Source: Prevotella sp. | GTDB taxonomy: Bacteria > Bacteroidota > Bacteroidia > Bacteroidales > Bacteroidaceae | Direction of reading: 5' to 3' | Length of the DNA stretch: 32,880 nt | NCBI GenBank assembly: GCA_017615355.1 | Contig: JAGAAJ010000008.1 | Span: forward strand, 1-32,880 | In this document: piece by piece, positions 1-8,864 of the stretch | Position numbering within the stretch: the stretch's first letter is position 1 | Layout: each line of letters starts with the position of its first letter | Translations under genes and position numbers: made by a program | Notes under the pieces: model-generated | Databases searched by the model: none | The model's input: the letters and a program-made list of their open reading frames with translations, nothing else | Told to the model about the DNA's origin: nothing

Positions 1-950
1 CAGTCGCCCTCGGCACCGAAGCCGATGCCCTCAGCCATCAGTCGCTGTGAGGCCAAACCAGGAATCTGGTCGAAACCGCAGAAGTTGGGCTGGTCGATGT
101 CGGCGTCGCCCAGGTCGTCGAAGTTGGTGGTGAAGGCGGTAGCATTCTCGTCCTTCAGCACGCGGCGCAGGGCAATCTCGGCCTTGGCGGCGTTCTTCAC
201 CTTCTCCCAGTAAACCTGTTCGCCACTCTCGTCGATCTTGATGGTGTAGAGCTTCTTGTACTCCTCAACCAATGCGTCGGCCTCGGCGTCGGTCACCTTC
301 TTGAAGTAGTCCATCAGGCTGGAGACGGGATAGTAGTCGACATGGTAGCCGAGACGCTGCTCGAACTCCACACGGTCGCCGTCGGTCACGGCCACATTAT
401 TCATATTCATGCCGAACATCAGGCAGCGCACGTTGTGAGCATCAGCCACACCGGCAGCCACGCGGGCCCAAACGGCAATCTGCTTCTGAGCCTTCTCATC
501 CTTCCAGTAGCCACAGACCACCTTGCGGGCCACACGCATACGGGTGCAGATATGTCCGAACTCGATGTCGCCGTGAGCGCTCTGGTTGAGGTTCATGAAG
601 TCCATGTCGATGCTGTCCCAGGGAATCTCGGCATTGTACTGTGTGTGGAAGTGGAGGAGCGGCTTCTGCAACTGCTGCAGGCCCTTGATCCACATCTTTG
701 CAGGCGAGAAGGTGTGCATCCAGGTGATGATACCCACGCACTTCTCGTCGTTGTTAGCAGCCAACATAACCTGCTCGACTTCCTTCGAGCTGTTGGCCGT
801 ACCTTTATATACAATCTTCACGGGGATATTGCCGCTGGCATTCAGACCAGCAACCATCTCCTTTGAGTGACCGTCAACTGCTACGACTGCGTCACCACCA
901 TAGAGCAACTGTGCACCAGTTACCCACCAAATCTCTAAATCTTTGAACAT
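1..950 (-). CDS. araA: L-arabinose isomerase, N-terminal ~316 residues (cut by window edge)
   Basis: Converts L-arabinose to L-ribulose in the cytoplasm, the first step of the pathway. The frame opens at the ATG at 948-950 (MFKDLEIWWVTGAQLLYGG) and stays open to the left edge, so only about 316 of the roughly 500 residues usual for AraA are present. The start resembles E. coli AraA (EVWFV.G.Q.LYG). The last visible residues, GFGAEGDW, match the GEGDW region that carries the first catalytic and metal-binding glutamate; the other glutamate and the histidines lie outside the window. It is the last visible gene of the arabinose operon, 31 bases after the araD stop. The family call is secure from the sequence; substrate preference follows from the family and neighbours. 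Confidence 0.93.
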   Translation of the reverse strand, partial: MFKDLEIWWVTGAQLLYGGDAVVAVDGHSKEMVAGLNASGNIPVKIVYKGTANSSKEVEQVMLAANNDEKCVGIITWMHTFSPAKMWIKGLQQLQKPLLHFHTQYNAEIPWDSIDMDFMNLNQSAHGDIEFGHICTRMRVARKVVCGYWKDEKAQKQIAVWARVAAGVADAHNVRCLMFGMNMNNVAVTDGDRVEFEQRLGYHVDYYPVSSLMDYFKKVTDAEADALVEEYKKLYTIKIDESGEQVYWEKVKNAAKAEIALRRVLKDENATAFTTNFDDLGDADIDQPNFCGFDQIPGLASQRLMAEGIGFGAEGD

Positions 951-981
951 AGTGTATTAGTTTTATAGGTAAATATTGAGT

Positions 982-1692
982 TTAATGTTTCTGTCCTTTC
1001 TGGCCGTAGTAGGCGTTGGGGCCATGCTTGCGGCTATAGTGTTTTTCGATGAGGAGCGGATTCATGGTCAGGTTGGGATTGACGCTGAAAGCCACGAAGG
1101 CCATCTTGGCACACTGCTCCATCACCTTGGCGTTGTAGACGGCGTTGTCAGGAGACGTGCCCCACGAGAACGGACCATGGTTTTTCACCAGGACGGCGGG
1201 TGTGTGGTCGGGATTGATCTTGCGGATGTTCAGGATCTCGTCGACGATGACATTGCCTGTCTCCAACTCATACTGGCCTTCCACCTCCTCCTTCGTCATG
1301 TCGCGGGTGCAGGGGATGTCCTTGTAGAAATAGTCGGCGTGTGTAGTGCCGATGTTGGGGATGTCGCGGCCAGCCTGTGCGAAAGCGGTGGCATAGGTGC
1401 TGTGTGTGTGCACCACACCCTGGATGTTGGGGAACGCCTTATATAATATAAGATGTGTAGGTGTGTCGCTGCTGGGGTTGAGGTCGCCTTCAACCACCTT
1501 GCCGCTTTCGAGGTCTACCACCACCATGTCCTCAGCCTTCATCTCGTCGTAAGAGACACCACTGGGTTTGATGACGACGAGGCCCTTCTCACGGTCAATG
1601 CCTGAGACATTGCCCCAGGTGAAAATGACCAGGCCCTGTTTCACCAAATCAAGATTGGCCTTGAATACTTTTTGTTTGAGTTCTTCTAACAT
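982..1692 (-). CDS. araD: L-ribulose-5-phosphate 4-epimerase
   Basis: Interconverts L-ribulose 5-phosphate and D-xylulose 5-phosphate, feeding arabinose into the pentose phosphate pathway. 236 residues, class II aldolase/AraD fold. The zinc site is visible: H95 and H97 in [12 protein letters not shown] and a third histidine in VLVKNHGPF (residue 172). D76 (SSDTPTH) and D120 (THADYFY) match catalytic positions of the E. coli enzyme. The start at 1692 (MLEELKQKV) is preferred over an ATG nine bases upstream because E. coli AraD begins MLEDLKRQV and the longer form would start inside the heptamer tract of the spacer. It lies between the NUDIX regulator and araA. Class II aldolase relatives (fuculose-phosphate aldolase) are the alternative, but the operon settles it. 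Confidence 0.95.
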   Translation of the reverse strand: MLEELKQKVFKANLDLVKQGLVIFTWGNVSGIDREKGLVVIKPSGVSYDEMKAEDMVVVDLESGKVVEGDLNPSSDTPTHLILYKAFPNIQGVVHTHSTYATAFAQAGRDIPNIGTTHADYFYKDIPCTRDMTKEEVEGQYELETGNVIVDEILNIRKINPDHTPAVLVKNHGPFSWGTSPDNAVYNAKVMEQCAKMAFVAFSVNPNLTMNPLLIEKHYSRKHGPNAYYGQKGQKH

Positions 1693-1713
1693 AATTGTCA
1701 ATTATCAATTGTT
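1693..1713. repeat. Heptanucleotide tandem tract between regulator and araD
   Basis: Three units AATTGTC, AATTATC and AATTGTT occupy 1693-1713 and account for nearly all of the 23-base spacer between the regulator stop and the araD start. Same 7-bp period as the other heptamer tracts in the window. Confidence 0.8.
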
Positions 1714-1715
1714 GT

Positions 1716-2393
1716 TTACAACTTGAAGTTAGGATCTTCTTTGTAAGCCTTCTTGTTGAAGCGATAGAGAGCGGCTCCACGCTTCGACGAATCTTTGTCG
1801 ATGAGATCCGTTTTCTCGATGAAGTCCATGTCCTTGATACGCTTGCGGAAGTTGCGCTTGTCAATCTCCTGTCCGTTGACGGCCTCGTAGAGACGCTGTA
1901 GCTGCGTGAGGGTGAAGAGCTGCGGCAACAGACGGAAGCCAATGGGCTCAGTACGCATCTTCAGCTGCATACGGCGCAGGGCCTGGCGAACCATCTCGTT
2001 GTGGTCGGAATAGAGTTCAGGCAGTTGGTTAACATCCACCCACTCCACGTTGTGCTTCAAGCGAAGCTTCTCATCGTAGTCATTCACATTAATCAATGCG
2101 TAGTAGGCGACGGAGACAACGCGCTCGCCCGGGTCACGGTCGATGGCGCCAAAGGCTCCCACCTGACGGATGAACAGCTTCTTCAAACCAGTCAGTTCCA
2201 GCAGCGTGCGCTCTGCGCACTCGTCGACACCCTCGTCGGCGGCGACGAAGCCTCCGTAGAGGCTCCATTCGCCACGACCGGGATCCATCTGCCGTCGACC
2301 GATGAGCACCTTCAGGCGGTTCTCCTCGAAGCCGAAGACAATGACGTCGACGGAAACGTATAGTTTCTGATGTTCTAAGTAATACGCTGTCAT
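1716..2393 (-). CDS. araR: NUDIX-domain transcriptional regulator, AraR-like
   Basis: Predicted arabinose-responsive repressor. 225 residues: an N-terminal NUDIX domain (about 10-140) and a C-terminal winged helix (about 150-225, with RNFRKRIKDMDFIEKT as the likely recognition region). This is the architecture of NrtR and of the Bacteroides AraR described for L-arabinose control. The NUDIX box GGFVAADEG...ERTLLELTGL is degenerate: one glutamate of the REUXEE core is threonine and another is leucine, so the domain probably binds a sugar ligand rather than hydrolysing nucleotides. It lies inside the operon it presumably controls, 6 bases after the symporter gene and 22 before araD. Family and architecture are seen in the sequence; the arabinose effector is inferred from context. 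Confidence 0.85.
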   Translation of the reverse strand: MTAYYLEHQKLYVSVDVIVFGFEENRLKVLIGRRQMDPGRGEWSLYGGFVAADEGVDECAERTLLELTGLKKLFIRQVGAFGAIDRDPGERVVSVAYYALINVNDYDEKLRLKHNVEWVDVNQLPELYSDHNEMVRQALRRMQLKMRTEPIGFRLLPQLFTLTQLQRLYEAVNGQEIDKRNFRKRIKDMDFIEKTDLIDKDSSKRGAALYRFNKKAYKEDPNFKL

Positions 2394-2399
2394 CGCTGC

Positions 2400-4163
2400 T
2401 TAGAAGAAGTATGCATAGAAGAGTCCGCAAAGAGCGATGACGCCCAGCGTACCAACGATATCCCAGAGACCCCAGCTCTCACGAATCTGCTTGCGGTATT
2501 CGGGTGTGAAGGTGATAGCCTCCACCTGTTCCTTCGAGGGAGCGGGAGTGAAGAAGCTCACCACCACCATCAGCAGGACGATGAACACCAACAGCCAGCA
2601 CTCGAAGACAAGCCAGTTGGTCTGCCAGAACCATGCTGTAGCATCCCAGAATCCACCTTCCATCACCTTGGAGCCAGTATCTGTAATAACGTTGGTGACA
2701 AGTCGTAACATGCCGATGACGAAGCCACCAATGAGGCCCCATTCACCAGCCTTCGGACTGATCTTCTTCGACAGGATACCCAATGTGAACACGGCCACCA
2801 TAGCAGGAGCCAGCAATGACTGGATGCCCTGCAGATAGCTGTACAGGTTGCCCATACCTCTCATCACAGGAAGCCAAGCCAAACCAAGCACAACGACTGC
2901 CACCGTGGCGATACGGCCGACGAGCACGTAGTGAGCCTCGCTCAGGCCTTTCTTCATGGGCTTGTAGAAGTCCTCGGTGAAGAGCGTTGCACAGCTATTG
3001 AAGAAGGCAGCCAACGAAGTGACGAGTGCACAGAGGAAGCCGATGGTCACAATACCTTTCACACCTGCAGGCAAAATGTTCTTCACCATCATAGCGAAGG
3101 CACCATCGGTATCGTCCTTATTGGTGATATCCATCGTGATGCCGCTCGACGGGTCTTGTGCCAAAGCAATGGCCACCATACCAGGAATCAGGAACATAAA
3201 CACGGGCAGCAGTTTGAAGTAGCCGGCAGCGATAGAGCCACGGCGAGCGCGCTTCATCACCTCCGTATTACTCTCACCCTTCTGCTGTCCAAGCACACGC
3301 TGAACGATGTGCTGGTCAGTACACCAGTACCAGAAGCCGATGATAGAGGCACCGAGGAATACAACGAAACCAGGATACTCATGGTAGAGTGGATCGGGAT
3401 TGCCCGATGCATTGATATCTTCCCAGTGGAACATGTGCGTTGTACCATATCCGTCATGCAACGTCTCGCAATAGTTCATCATATTCGACCAGCCCTCAGC
3501 AATGCTGCCTCCACCCAAGGCTGCCAAGCCAAGGAAGAGCACAAGGAACGAACCGACGATGAGGATAGGCGTTTGAATAGTCGACATCGTCATCACACCC
3601 TTCATGCCACCAATGACGGTGAAGACAGTGGTGATGAAGATAAGTCCGAGGGCACCCACCCAGAAGTTCAGGCCCCAGAGGTAGTTGAAGAAGATACCGC
3701 CGGTGAAAGCTGTTACACTAACCTTGGTCAGGATGTAGGCCACCAATGTGATGATGCTGAGCCATGAGCCAGTTTTCTTGGTGTAGCGGAACTTCAGGAA
3801 ATCAGGCATTGTGATAATCTTGCCCATCTTGTTATTCAGCAACTGATAGAAGGGCACAAAGAGCCAGCCGAGGATGAGGATCATCCAGCCCTGCATCTCC
3901 CAGTGAGCCATTCCCACACCGTCCTTGGCACCAGTACCGGCCAGACCAACAAGGTGCTCTGATCCAATGTTAGCGGCAAAGATAGCCATACCAATCACAT
4001 ACCAGGGTTCGCCCTTGCCAAACAGATAGTCCTGCGAGTCGGCACCCTTCATCTTTTCCTTGTCTTTCTTGATGGCACGATAGACAAGCCATACGACGCA
4101 AGCAATGCCTAACAGCATTACGAGCCAGTCAAGCCAAATAAATTCTTTTGCGTTCCAATCCAT
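2400..4163 (-). CDS. Sodium:solute symporter (SSS/SGLT family), predicted arabinose uptake
   Basis: Inner-membrane Na+-coupled sugar symporter. 587 residues with about 14 hydrophobic segments; the first, near residue 10, is followed by a basic loop (YRAIKKDKEK). SGLT-type landmarks are visible: AANIGSEHLVGLAGTGA near residue 65, FLKFRYTKKTGS after the fourth segment, TVIGGMKGVM near 190, and FFNSCATLFTEDFYKP in the second half. The gene follows the MFS porter gene by 30 bases and precedes the regulator gene by 6. SSS porters are common in Bacteroides arabinose loci. No residue I can see proves arabinose over another sugar. Confidence 0.85.
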   Translation of the reverse strand: MDWNAKEFIWLDWLVMLLGIACVVWLVYRAIKKDKEKMKGADSQDYLFGKGEPWYVIGMAIFAANIGSEHLVGLAGTGAKDGVGMAHWEMQGWMILILGWLFVPFYQLLNNKMGKIITMPDFLKFRYTKKTGSWLSIITLVAYILTKVSVTAFTGGIFFNYLWGLNFWVGALGLIFITTVFTVIGGMKGVMTMSTIQTPILIVGSFLVLFLGLAALGGGSIAEGWSNMMNYCETLHDGYGTTHMFHWEDINASGNPDPLYHEYPGFVVFLGASIIGFWYWCTDQHIVQRVLGQQKGESNTEVMKRARRGSIAAGYFKLLPVFMFLIPGMVAIALAQDPSSGITMDITNKDDTDGAFAMMVKNILPAGVKGIVTIGFLCALVTSLAAFFNSCATLFTEDFYKPMKKGLSEAHYVLVGRIATVAVVVLGLAWLPVMRGMGNLYSYLQGIQSLLAPAMVAVFTLGILSKKISPKAGEWGLIGGFVIGMLRLVTNVITDTGSKVMEGGFWDATAWFWQTNWLVFECWLLVFIVLLMVVVSFFTPAPSKEQVEAITFTPEYRKQIRESWGLWDIVGTLGVIALCGLFYAYFF

Positions 4164-4193
4164 AATTTTGTATTGTTTTATGCTTTTACATTT

Positions 4194-5666
4194 TTATTTT
4201 TTCCTGTTTTTCCACATAGCAGTCATATCCTCCAGCGTCTTGCCCTTGGTCTCAGGCACGAGCTTCCAGACGAAGATGGCAGCCACGACGCAGATGATGC
4301 CGTAGAGGCCATAGGTAAACCAGTGGCCGAAGTCGTCGCCCTCAGACAGGTGCATATTGAACATAGGCACGAAGGTGGACGAAACGATGAAGTTGAAAAT
4401 CCACTGGAAGGCCACAGCAATGGCCACAGCTGCACCACGGATAGTGTTGGGGAAGATCTCGGCGATGAGTACCCAGCAGATGGGACCCCACGAGAACATG
4501 AACGAAGCGGAGTAGATAAGTAGTGAGGCGGCGGTGACAAACTCCAGACCTGCATGTCCAAAGGTGACTGCAACGCCAAGGGCGCCTGCTGCCATACCCA
4601 GCGAACCGGTGATGAGCAGAGGCTTGCGTCCCCACTTCTCAACGGTAAAGATAGCCACGAGGGTAAAGAGGATGTTGATGATGCCCATGAAGACGGTAAT
4701 CATCATCGGGTTGTCCATACCCATATCGCCGAAGATACGCGGAGCATAGTAGAGCACAGCATTAATGCCGACAGCCTGCTGGAACACAGAGAGCATGATG
4801 CCAATGAAGATGCACATTGCACCGTAGGTCATCAGTTTCTCCGTCTTCACCACCATCGTTTCCTTAATCTCAGTCAGGATCTGCTGAGCCTTCGATGTAC
4901 CGTTGATACGCGACAGGATGCCCAATGCCTTGCTGTCCTTGCCAATGCTCACCAGATAACGCGGTGTCTCAGGAACAAAGCAGATCAGCAGGGCGAAGAG
5001 TCCTGCGGGCACAGCCTCAGAGCCAAACATATAGCGCCAACCCGTCGTCACCGTCCACTGGGCGGCAGGGTTGATGGCAGCCAGTCCCTTGCCCATCTCC
5101 TCCACGAGCGGCTGGATGTGGTCACCTAGGATGAAGAAGTTGACGAAGTAGACAACCAGCTGACCAAAGATAATGGCGAACTGATTCCACGAGACGAGCA
5201 TACCGCGGATGTTCGAGGGAGCCACCTCACCAATGTACATCGGGCAGATGGCTGAAGCCAGGCCTACGCCGATACCACCGATGATACGGTAGATGTTGAA
5301 CATAATCAGCAGCGAGAAGGTGGCCTTTCCATGCTCGAAGAACAGGAACTCAGGCGTCATTGAACCCAATGCCGAGACGAAGAAAAGCAAACCAGCGATG
5401 ATGAGCGACTTCTTACGGCCTAAGCGTGTAGCCAAAAGACCACTGAGAGCCGAGCCGATGATGCAGCCTATCAGAGCACTAGCCGATGTAAAACCGTGCC
5501 AGCCGTCAGTATAAGTGAAATCCTGGGCATCCTTAAAGAAGGCTTGCAGGCCTTTCTCGGCGCCAGAGATAACAGCCGTGTCGTAGCCGAAGAGAAGACC
5601 GCCCAAGACGGCCACCATCACAATACCTATGAGGTAGCTGCGGCTACCGTTTTCTGATTGTGTCAT
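4194..5666 (-). CDS. MFS sugar:proton symporter, XylE/AraE type
   Basis: Twelve-segment major facilitator of the sugar porter family, 490 residues, predicted to import a pentose with protons. Family motifs are plain: GGLLFGYDTAVISGA at the N-terminus, ATRLGRKKSLI after the second segment, PETPRYLVS before the central loop, QQAVGINAVLYYAP in segment 7, KWGRKPLL, and VPETKGKTLEDM at the C-terminal end. It is the second gene of the operon, 34 bases after galM; that spacer is a heptamer repeat tract. Having both an MFS and an SSS porter in one operon suggests two affinities or two substrates (arabinose and xylose, for example). Xylose is an equally plausible substrate from sequence alone. Confidence 0.87.
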   Translation of the reverse strand: MTQSENGSRSYLIGIVMVAVLGGLLFGYDTAVISGAEKGLQAFFKDAQDFTYTDGWHGFTSASALIGCIIGSALSGLLATRLGRKKSLIIAGLLFFVSALGSMTPEFLFFEHGKATFSLLIMFNIYRIIGGIGVGLASAICPMYIGEVAPSNIRGMLVSWNQFAIIFGQLVVYFVNFFILGDHIQPLVEEMGKGLAAINPAAQWTVTTGWRYMFGSEAVPAGLFALLICFVPETPRYLVSIGKDSKALGILSRINGTSKAQQILTEIKETMVVKTEKLMTYGAMCIFIGIMLSVFQQAVGINAVLYYAPRIFGDMGMDNPMMITVFMGIINILFTLVAIFTVEKWGRKPLLITGSLGMAAGALGVAVTFGHAGLEFVTAASLLIYSASFMFSWGPICWVLIAEIFPNTIRGAAVAIAVAFQWIFNFIVSSTFVPMFNMHLSEGDDFGHWFTYGLYGIICVVAAIFVWKLVPETKGKTLEDMTAMWKNRKK

Positions 5667-5672
5667 AATCTA

Positions 5673-5700
5673 ATTACGAATGGTGAATTACGAATTAAAA
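5673..5700. repeat. Heptanucleotide tandem tract between galM and the MFS gene
   Basis: Four 7-bp units: ATTACGA, ATGGTGA, ATTACGA, ATTAAAA. They fill most of the 34-base spacer and abut the galM stop codon. Confidence 0.8.
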
Positions 5701-6909
5701 TTACTTCACAGAGAACTTATAGGCAGCGTGACTGTAATAAGGTTTCTCAGGCGTCACAATGGGATTGCTGTTTTCCCATCCTGGCAACATGTACTTGTTG
5801 GGGCTGTCAGGATATTTCTGGCTCTCCAGGCAGACGCTGATGTACTGAGGATAGTGCTTGCCCAGCTTGCGGACGACATTCTCCTCGCCATTGATGCCCT
5901 GGAAGTTGCCAGTGTACACCTGCACGCCCGGCTCATTAGTGTACATCTCCATATAGATGCCCGTCTTGGGGCTATAAAGAGTGGCACATACCTGTGTATC
6001 ATCACCCTTGGTGTTCAGACACCAGTTGTGGTCATAGCCGCCATTGGCGTTTTTAACCTGGTCATACTCACGGTCCAGGCCGTCGATAATCTTGTGCTCG
6101 GTGCGAAGGTCCATCGTGGTGCCTTCCACAGCGCGAATCTCGCCAGTAGGCATGTAGCTGTCATCGGCTACGGTGAACGAGTCGGCATTGACAGTGATTA
6201 ACTGCTGCAAGCCGCCTTCCTTCTCTTCGAAGTCGCCGCTCAGGTTATAATAGTTGTGGTTGGTCTGGTTGATGACAGTGGGCTTGTCGGTCGTAGCTTC
6301 CCACGTGATGTCGAGTGTATTGCCGTTCACAATCTTATAGGTGGTAATGGCCACCACGTTGCCAGGGAATCCGTTACCATCCTCGCCGTCCTTGGCCTCG
6401 ATGGTCAGCTTCAGCGTGGTGCTGTCGATTTGCTCAGCTTTATAGACCTGATTCATCCAGCCTGTGTCGCCGCCGCCATGCAGGCAGTGGTCGCGTCCGC
6501 CGTGCTTGTCGTTCTGCTTCAGCTGATACTCCACGCCGTCGAGGGTGAACTTACCCATATTGATGCGGTTGGCATAGCGGCCTACGCTTGAGCCATAGTC
6601 GGTGGTTTTCTCCATGTACTGGGCAATGTTGTCGAAGCCCAGCACCACATCGACGAGTTTACCGTCCTTGTCGGGTACCATCAGCGAGACGACACGTCCG
6701 CCATAGTTGGTGATGCACACCTCCATACCGTTGTCGCCCTTCAGGGTGTAGAGCTTCACGCTGTCGCCACCAATCACGGTGTCAAACTTTACGGGATCTA
6801 ATCCCGATGCTGTCAGCTGAGCTTCAGGCTGCTGACTGCCCGTGCAGGCAGCAAAGGCCAGTGCCATCAAAACACCTGCTCCAAGCATTGTTCTTCTTAG
6901 TGTTTTCAT
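5701..6909 (-). CDS. galM: Aldose 1-epimerase (mutarotase), lipoprotein form
   Basis: Interconverts alpha and beta anomers of aldoses. 402 residues, longer than the ~340 of cytoplasmic GalM because of an N-terminal lipoprotein signal (MKTLRRTMLGAGVLMALAF, lipobox AFAAC), so it is exported and lipid-anchored. GalM motifs follow: SVGRYANRI, LHGGGDTGW, the catalytic histidine in NQTNHNYYNL, GGYDHNWCLN, and LESQKYPDSPN near the end; the catalytic glutamate is probably that of EPGVQVYTGNF or LESQ. It is the first gene of the operon, directly downstream of the promoter. An exported mutarotase would act on sugar in the periplasm before uptake; that role is inferred. Confidence 0.93.
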   Translation of the reverse strand: MKTLRRTMLGAGVLMALAFAACTGSQQPEAQLTASGLDPVKFDTVIGGDSVKLYTLKGDNGMEVCITNYGGRVVSLMVPDKDGKLVDVVLGFDNIAQYMEKTTDYGSSVGRYANRINMGKFTLDGVEYQLKQNDKHGGRDHCLHGGGDTGWMNQVYKAEQIDSTTLKLTIEAKDGEDGNGFPGNVVAITTYKIVNGNTLDITWEATTDKPTVINQTNHNYYNLSGDFEEKEGGLQQLITVNADSFTVADDSYMPTGEIRAVEGTTMDLRTEHKIIDGLDREYDQVKNANGGYDHNWCLNTKGDDTQVCATLYSPKTGIYMEMYTNEPGVQVYTGNFQGINGEENVVRKLGKHYPQYISVCLESQKYPDSPNKYMLPGWENSNPIVTPEKPYYSHAAYKFSVK

Positions 6910-6921
6910 TGTTTTTTGAGT

Positions 6922-6953
6922 TTTGTGTTTATTATGATTTGTGTATTATTTCG
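6922..6953. promoter_or_regulatory. Paired direct repeat in the arabinose operon leader (candidate operator)
   Basis: Two adjacent 16-bp units, both beginning TTTGTGT and followed by an ATTAT core, at 6922-6937 and 6938-6953. They lie between the predicted transcription start and the galM start codon, where a repressor would block transcription. Assignment to the NUDIX regulator is inference; I do not recall its operator well enough to match it. Confidence 0.35.
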
Positions 6954-6964
6954 GTTTTTGGGTG

Positions 6965-6996
6965 TAAAGTTACACATTCTTTATGATATAGCCAAA
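6965..6996 (-). promoter_or_regulatory. Bacteroidetes-type promoter of the arabinose operon
   Basis: On the minus strand a -33 TTTG (6993-6996) is followed by 20 bases and a -7 element TAACTTTA (6965-6972), one base off the TAnnTTTG consensus. Transcription would start about 6958, roughly 50 bases before galM. Confidence 0.65.
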
Positions 6997-7066
6997 AATC
7001 TTTGACATAAAATAAGGATTTAGCCATTTTTAACATCATGCCATCGCCTTCTTCAATCTTTATTTG

Positions 7067-7074
7067 TAATTTTG
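7067..7074 (+). promoter_or_regulatory. -7 promoter element of fur-purA-hisS
   Basis: TAATTTTG matches TAnnTTTG exactly. No TTTG lies at the expected -33 position. The predicted transcription start is only about 5 bases before the chosen fur ATG, so the mRNA would be almost leaderless. Confidence 0.5.
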
Positions 7075-7085
7075 TGCCTTGGTTT

Positions 7086-7580
7086 ATGAAGGAAACAGAT
7101 AAAAAAGACAATGTACGCCAGGCCAGCGAGCGCATCTTGGACAATTATTTGGAAATGAATAATTTTCGCAAGACGCCAGAGCGCTATGCCATATTGAATG
7201 CCGTATACGACATTGAGGGGCACTTCACCCTTGAGGACCTTGGACAGAAGTTGGCCGACGAGCAGCGTTTCCCAGTGTCAAGGGCTACGCTCTATAACAC
7301 GTTGAATCTCTTTATCGAGCTTCGCATTGTCATCCGCCACAACATCAAGGGCACGACAAAATACGAAGCCTATTATCCTGGCAACAACCATTGTCATCAA
7401 ATCTGCACAATGTGCGGCAAGGTGACTGAGGTGAAGGCGCCGGAGGTAGCGAATGCCATTGCCTCTTTGCACCTGAAGCGTTTCCGTCAGGATGTTTTCT
7501 CGCTCTATATCTACGGCATCTGCTCAACATGCCAGTCTGTCATTACCCGAAAAAGCAACAAACATAAATCAAACAGATAA
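7086..7580 (+). CDS. fur: Fur-family ferric uptake/metal-responsive regulator
   Basis: Metal-sensing transcriptional repressor, 164 residues. N-terminal winged helix (about 10-95), with FRKTPERYAILNAVY leading into the recognition region SRATLYNTLNLFIE. The C-terminal dimerisation half has two CxxC pairs, ICTMCGK and ICSTCQS, typical of the structural zinc site, plus NNHCHQ for metal binding. The frame is open from 7038, but the first 16 codons would lie upstream of the TAATTTTG promoter element, so MKETDKKDN at 7086 is the better start. purA follows after 12 bases. The sensed metal (Fe, Zn, or peroxide via PerR chemistry) cannot be told from sequence alone, so the symbol is a family label. 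The basic tail KSNKHKSNR is unconserved-looking. Confidence 0.85.
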   Translation: MKETDKKDNVRQASERILDNYLEMNNFRKTPERYAILNAVYDIEGHFTLEDLGQKLADEQRFPVSRATLYNTLNLFIELRIVIRHNIKGTTKYEAYYPGNNHCHQICTMCGKVTEVKAPEVANAIASLHLKRFRQDVFSLYIYGICSTCQSVITRKSNKHKSNR

Positions 7581-7592
7581 CAAATTATCACG

Positions 7593-8864
7593 ATGAACAA
7601 AGGAAAGGTTGACGTCCTGCTGGGATTGCAGTGGGGCGATGAAGGAAAGGGAAAGGTAGTCGACGTGCTCACTCCCCGTTATGACGTGGTGGCCCGATTC
7701 CAAGGTGGTCCCAACGCAGGGCACACGCTGGAGTTCGAGGGGCAGAAATATGTGCTGCGCAGCATCCCCTCGGGCATTTTCCAGGGCGACAAGGTAAACG
7801 TGATCGGCAACGGCGTGGTGCTGGCACCCGATCTCTTCATGGACGAGGCGAAAGCACTGGAACAGAGTGGACACCCGCTGAAGGAGCGTCTGCATATCTC
7901 GAAGAAGGCACATCTCATCATGCCCACCCATCGTGTACTCGATGCTGCCTACGAGGCTCAGAAGGGCAAGAACAAAGTAGGCACCACGGGCAAGGGCATC
8001 GGTCCCACCTATACCGACAAGGTGAGTCGTACCGGCCTGCGCGTGGGTGACATCCTCGAAAACTTCGAAGAAAAATATGCTGCTGCCAAGGCCCGCCACG
8101 AGGCTATCCTGAAGTCGCTCAACTTCGAATACGACATCACCGAGGTGGAGAAGAAATGGCTGGAAGGCGTGGAGTATCTGCGCCAGTTCCCCATCGTCGA
8201 CAGCGAGCATGAGATCAACGGCTATCTGCGTGAGGGCAAAAGCGTGCTTTGCGAGGGTGCCCAGGGCACGATGCTCGACGTAGACTTCGGTTCCTACCCC
8301 TTCGTCACCTCCTCTAACACCATTTGCGCTGGCGCCTGCACAGGTCTGGGCATTGGTCCTAACAAGATTGGCGAGGTTTATGGCATCATGAAGGCCTACT
8401 GCACCCGCGTCGGTGCCGGTCCGTTCCCCACTGAGCTGTTCGACGAGACTGGCAAGAAGATTCGCGACCTAGGTCACGAATACGGTGCTGTGACAGGCCG
8501 TGAGCGCCGCTGCGGCTGGATCGACCTCGTTGCCCTGCGCTACTCAATCATGGTAAACGGTGTGACACAGCTCATTATGATGAAGAGCGACGTGCTCGAC
8601 GGCTTCGACACCATCAAGGCATGTGTCGCCTATAAGCAGAACGGCAAGGAGATCAATTACTTCCCCTACAATATCGAGGAGGGCATCGAGCCTGTCTACA
8701 AGGAACTGCCCGGATGGAAGACGGATATGACCCGCTTCACCAGCGAGGAGCAGTTCCCGCAGGAGTTCAAGGATTACATCGCCTTCCTGGAGCAGCAGCT
8801 CGAGACACCCATCAAGATTATCAGCATCGGTCCGGATCGTGACCAGACAATTGAAAGGAAATGA
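7593..8864 (+). CDS. purA: Adenylosuccinate synthetase
   Basis: GTP-dependent conversion of IMP and aspartate to adenylosuccinate, the committed step of AMP synthesis; cytoplasmic. 423 residues, normal for the family. The active-site GDEGKGK loop is at residues 14-20, followed by [44 protein letters not shown]-type ([11 protein letters not shown]), [12 protein letters not shown] and the GTP-binding [16 protein letters not shown] are all present. The start [11 protein letters not shown] lies 12 bases after fur, and the stop overlaps the hisS start by four bases (ATGA), indicating one operon with coupled translation. Confidence 0.97.
   Translation: MNKGKVDVLLGLQWGDEGKGKVVDVLTPRYDVVARFQGGPNAGHTLEFEGQKYVLRSIPSGIFQGDKVNVIGNGVVLAPDLFMDEAKALEQSGHPLKERLHISKKAHLIMPTHRVLDAAYEAQKGKNKVGTTGKGIGPTYTDKVSRTGLRVGDILENFEEKYAAAKARHEAILKSLNFEYDITEVEKKWLEGVEYLRQFPIVDSEHEINGYLREGKSVLCEGAQGTMLDVDFGSYPFVTSSNTICAGACTGLGIGPNKIGEVYGIMKAYCTRVGAGPFPTELFDETGKKIRDLGHEYGAVTGRERRCGWIDLVALRYSIMVNGVTQLIMMKSDVLDGFDTIKACVAYKQNGKEINYFPYNIEEGIEPVYKELPGWKTDMTRFTSEEQFPQEFKDYIAFLEQQLETPIKIISIGPDRDQTIERK

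Noticed and set aside
6911-7085. Riboswitch or attenuator between galM and fur
   Set aside because: No conserved aptamer pattern recognised; the region is explained by two divergent promoters and the direct repeat.
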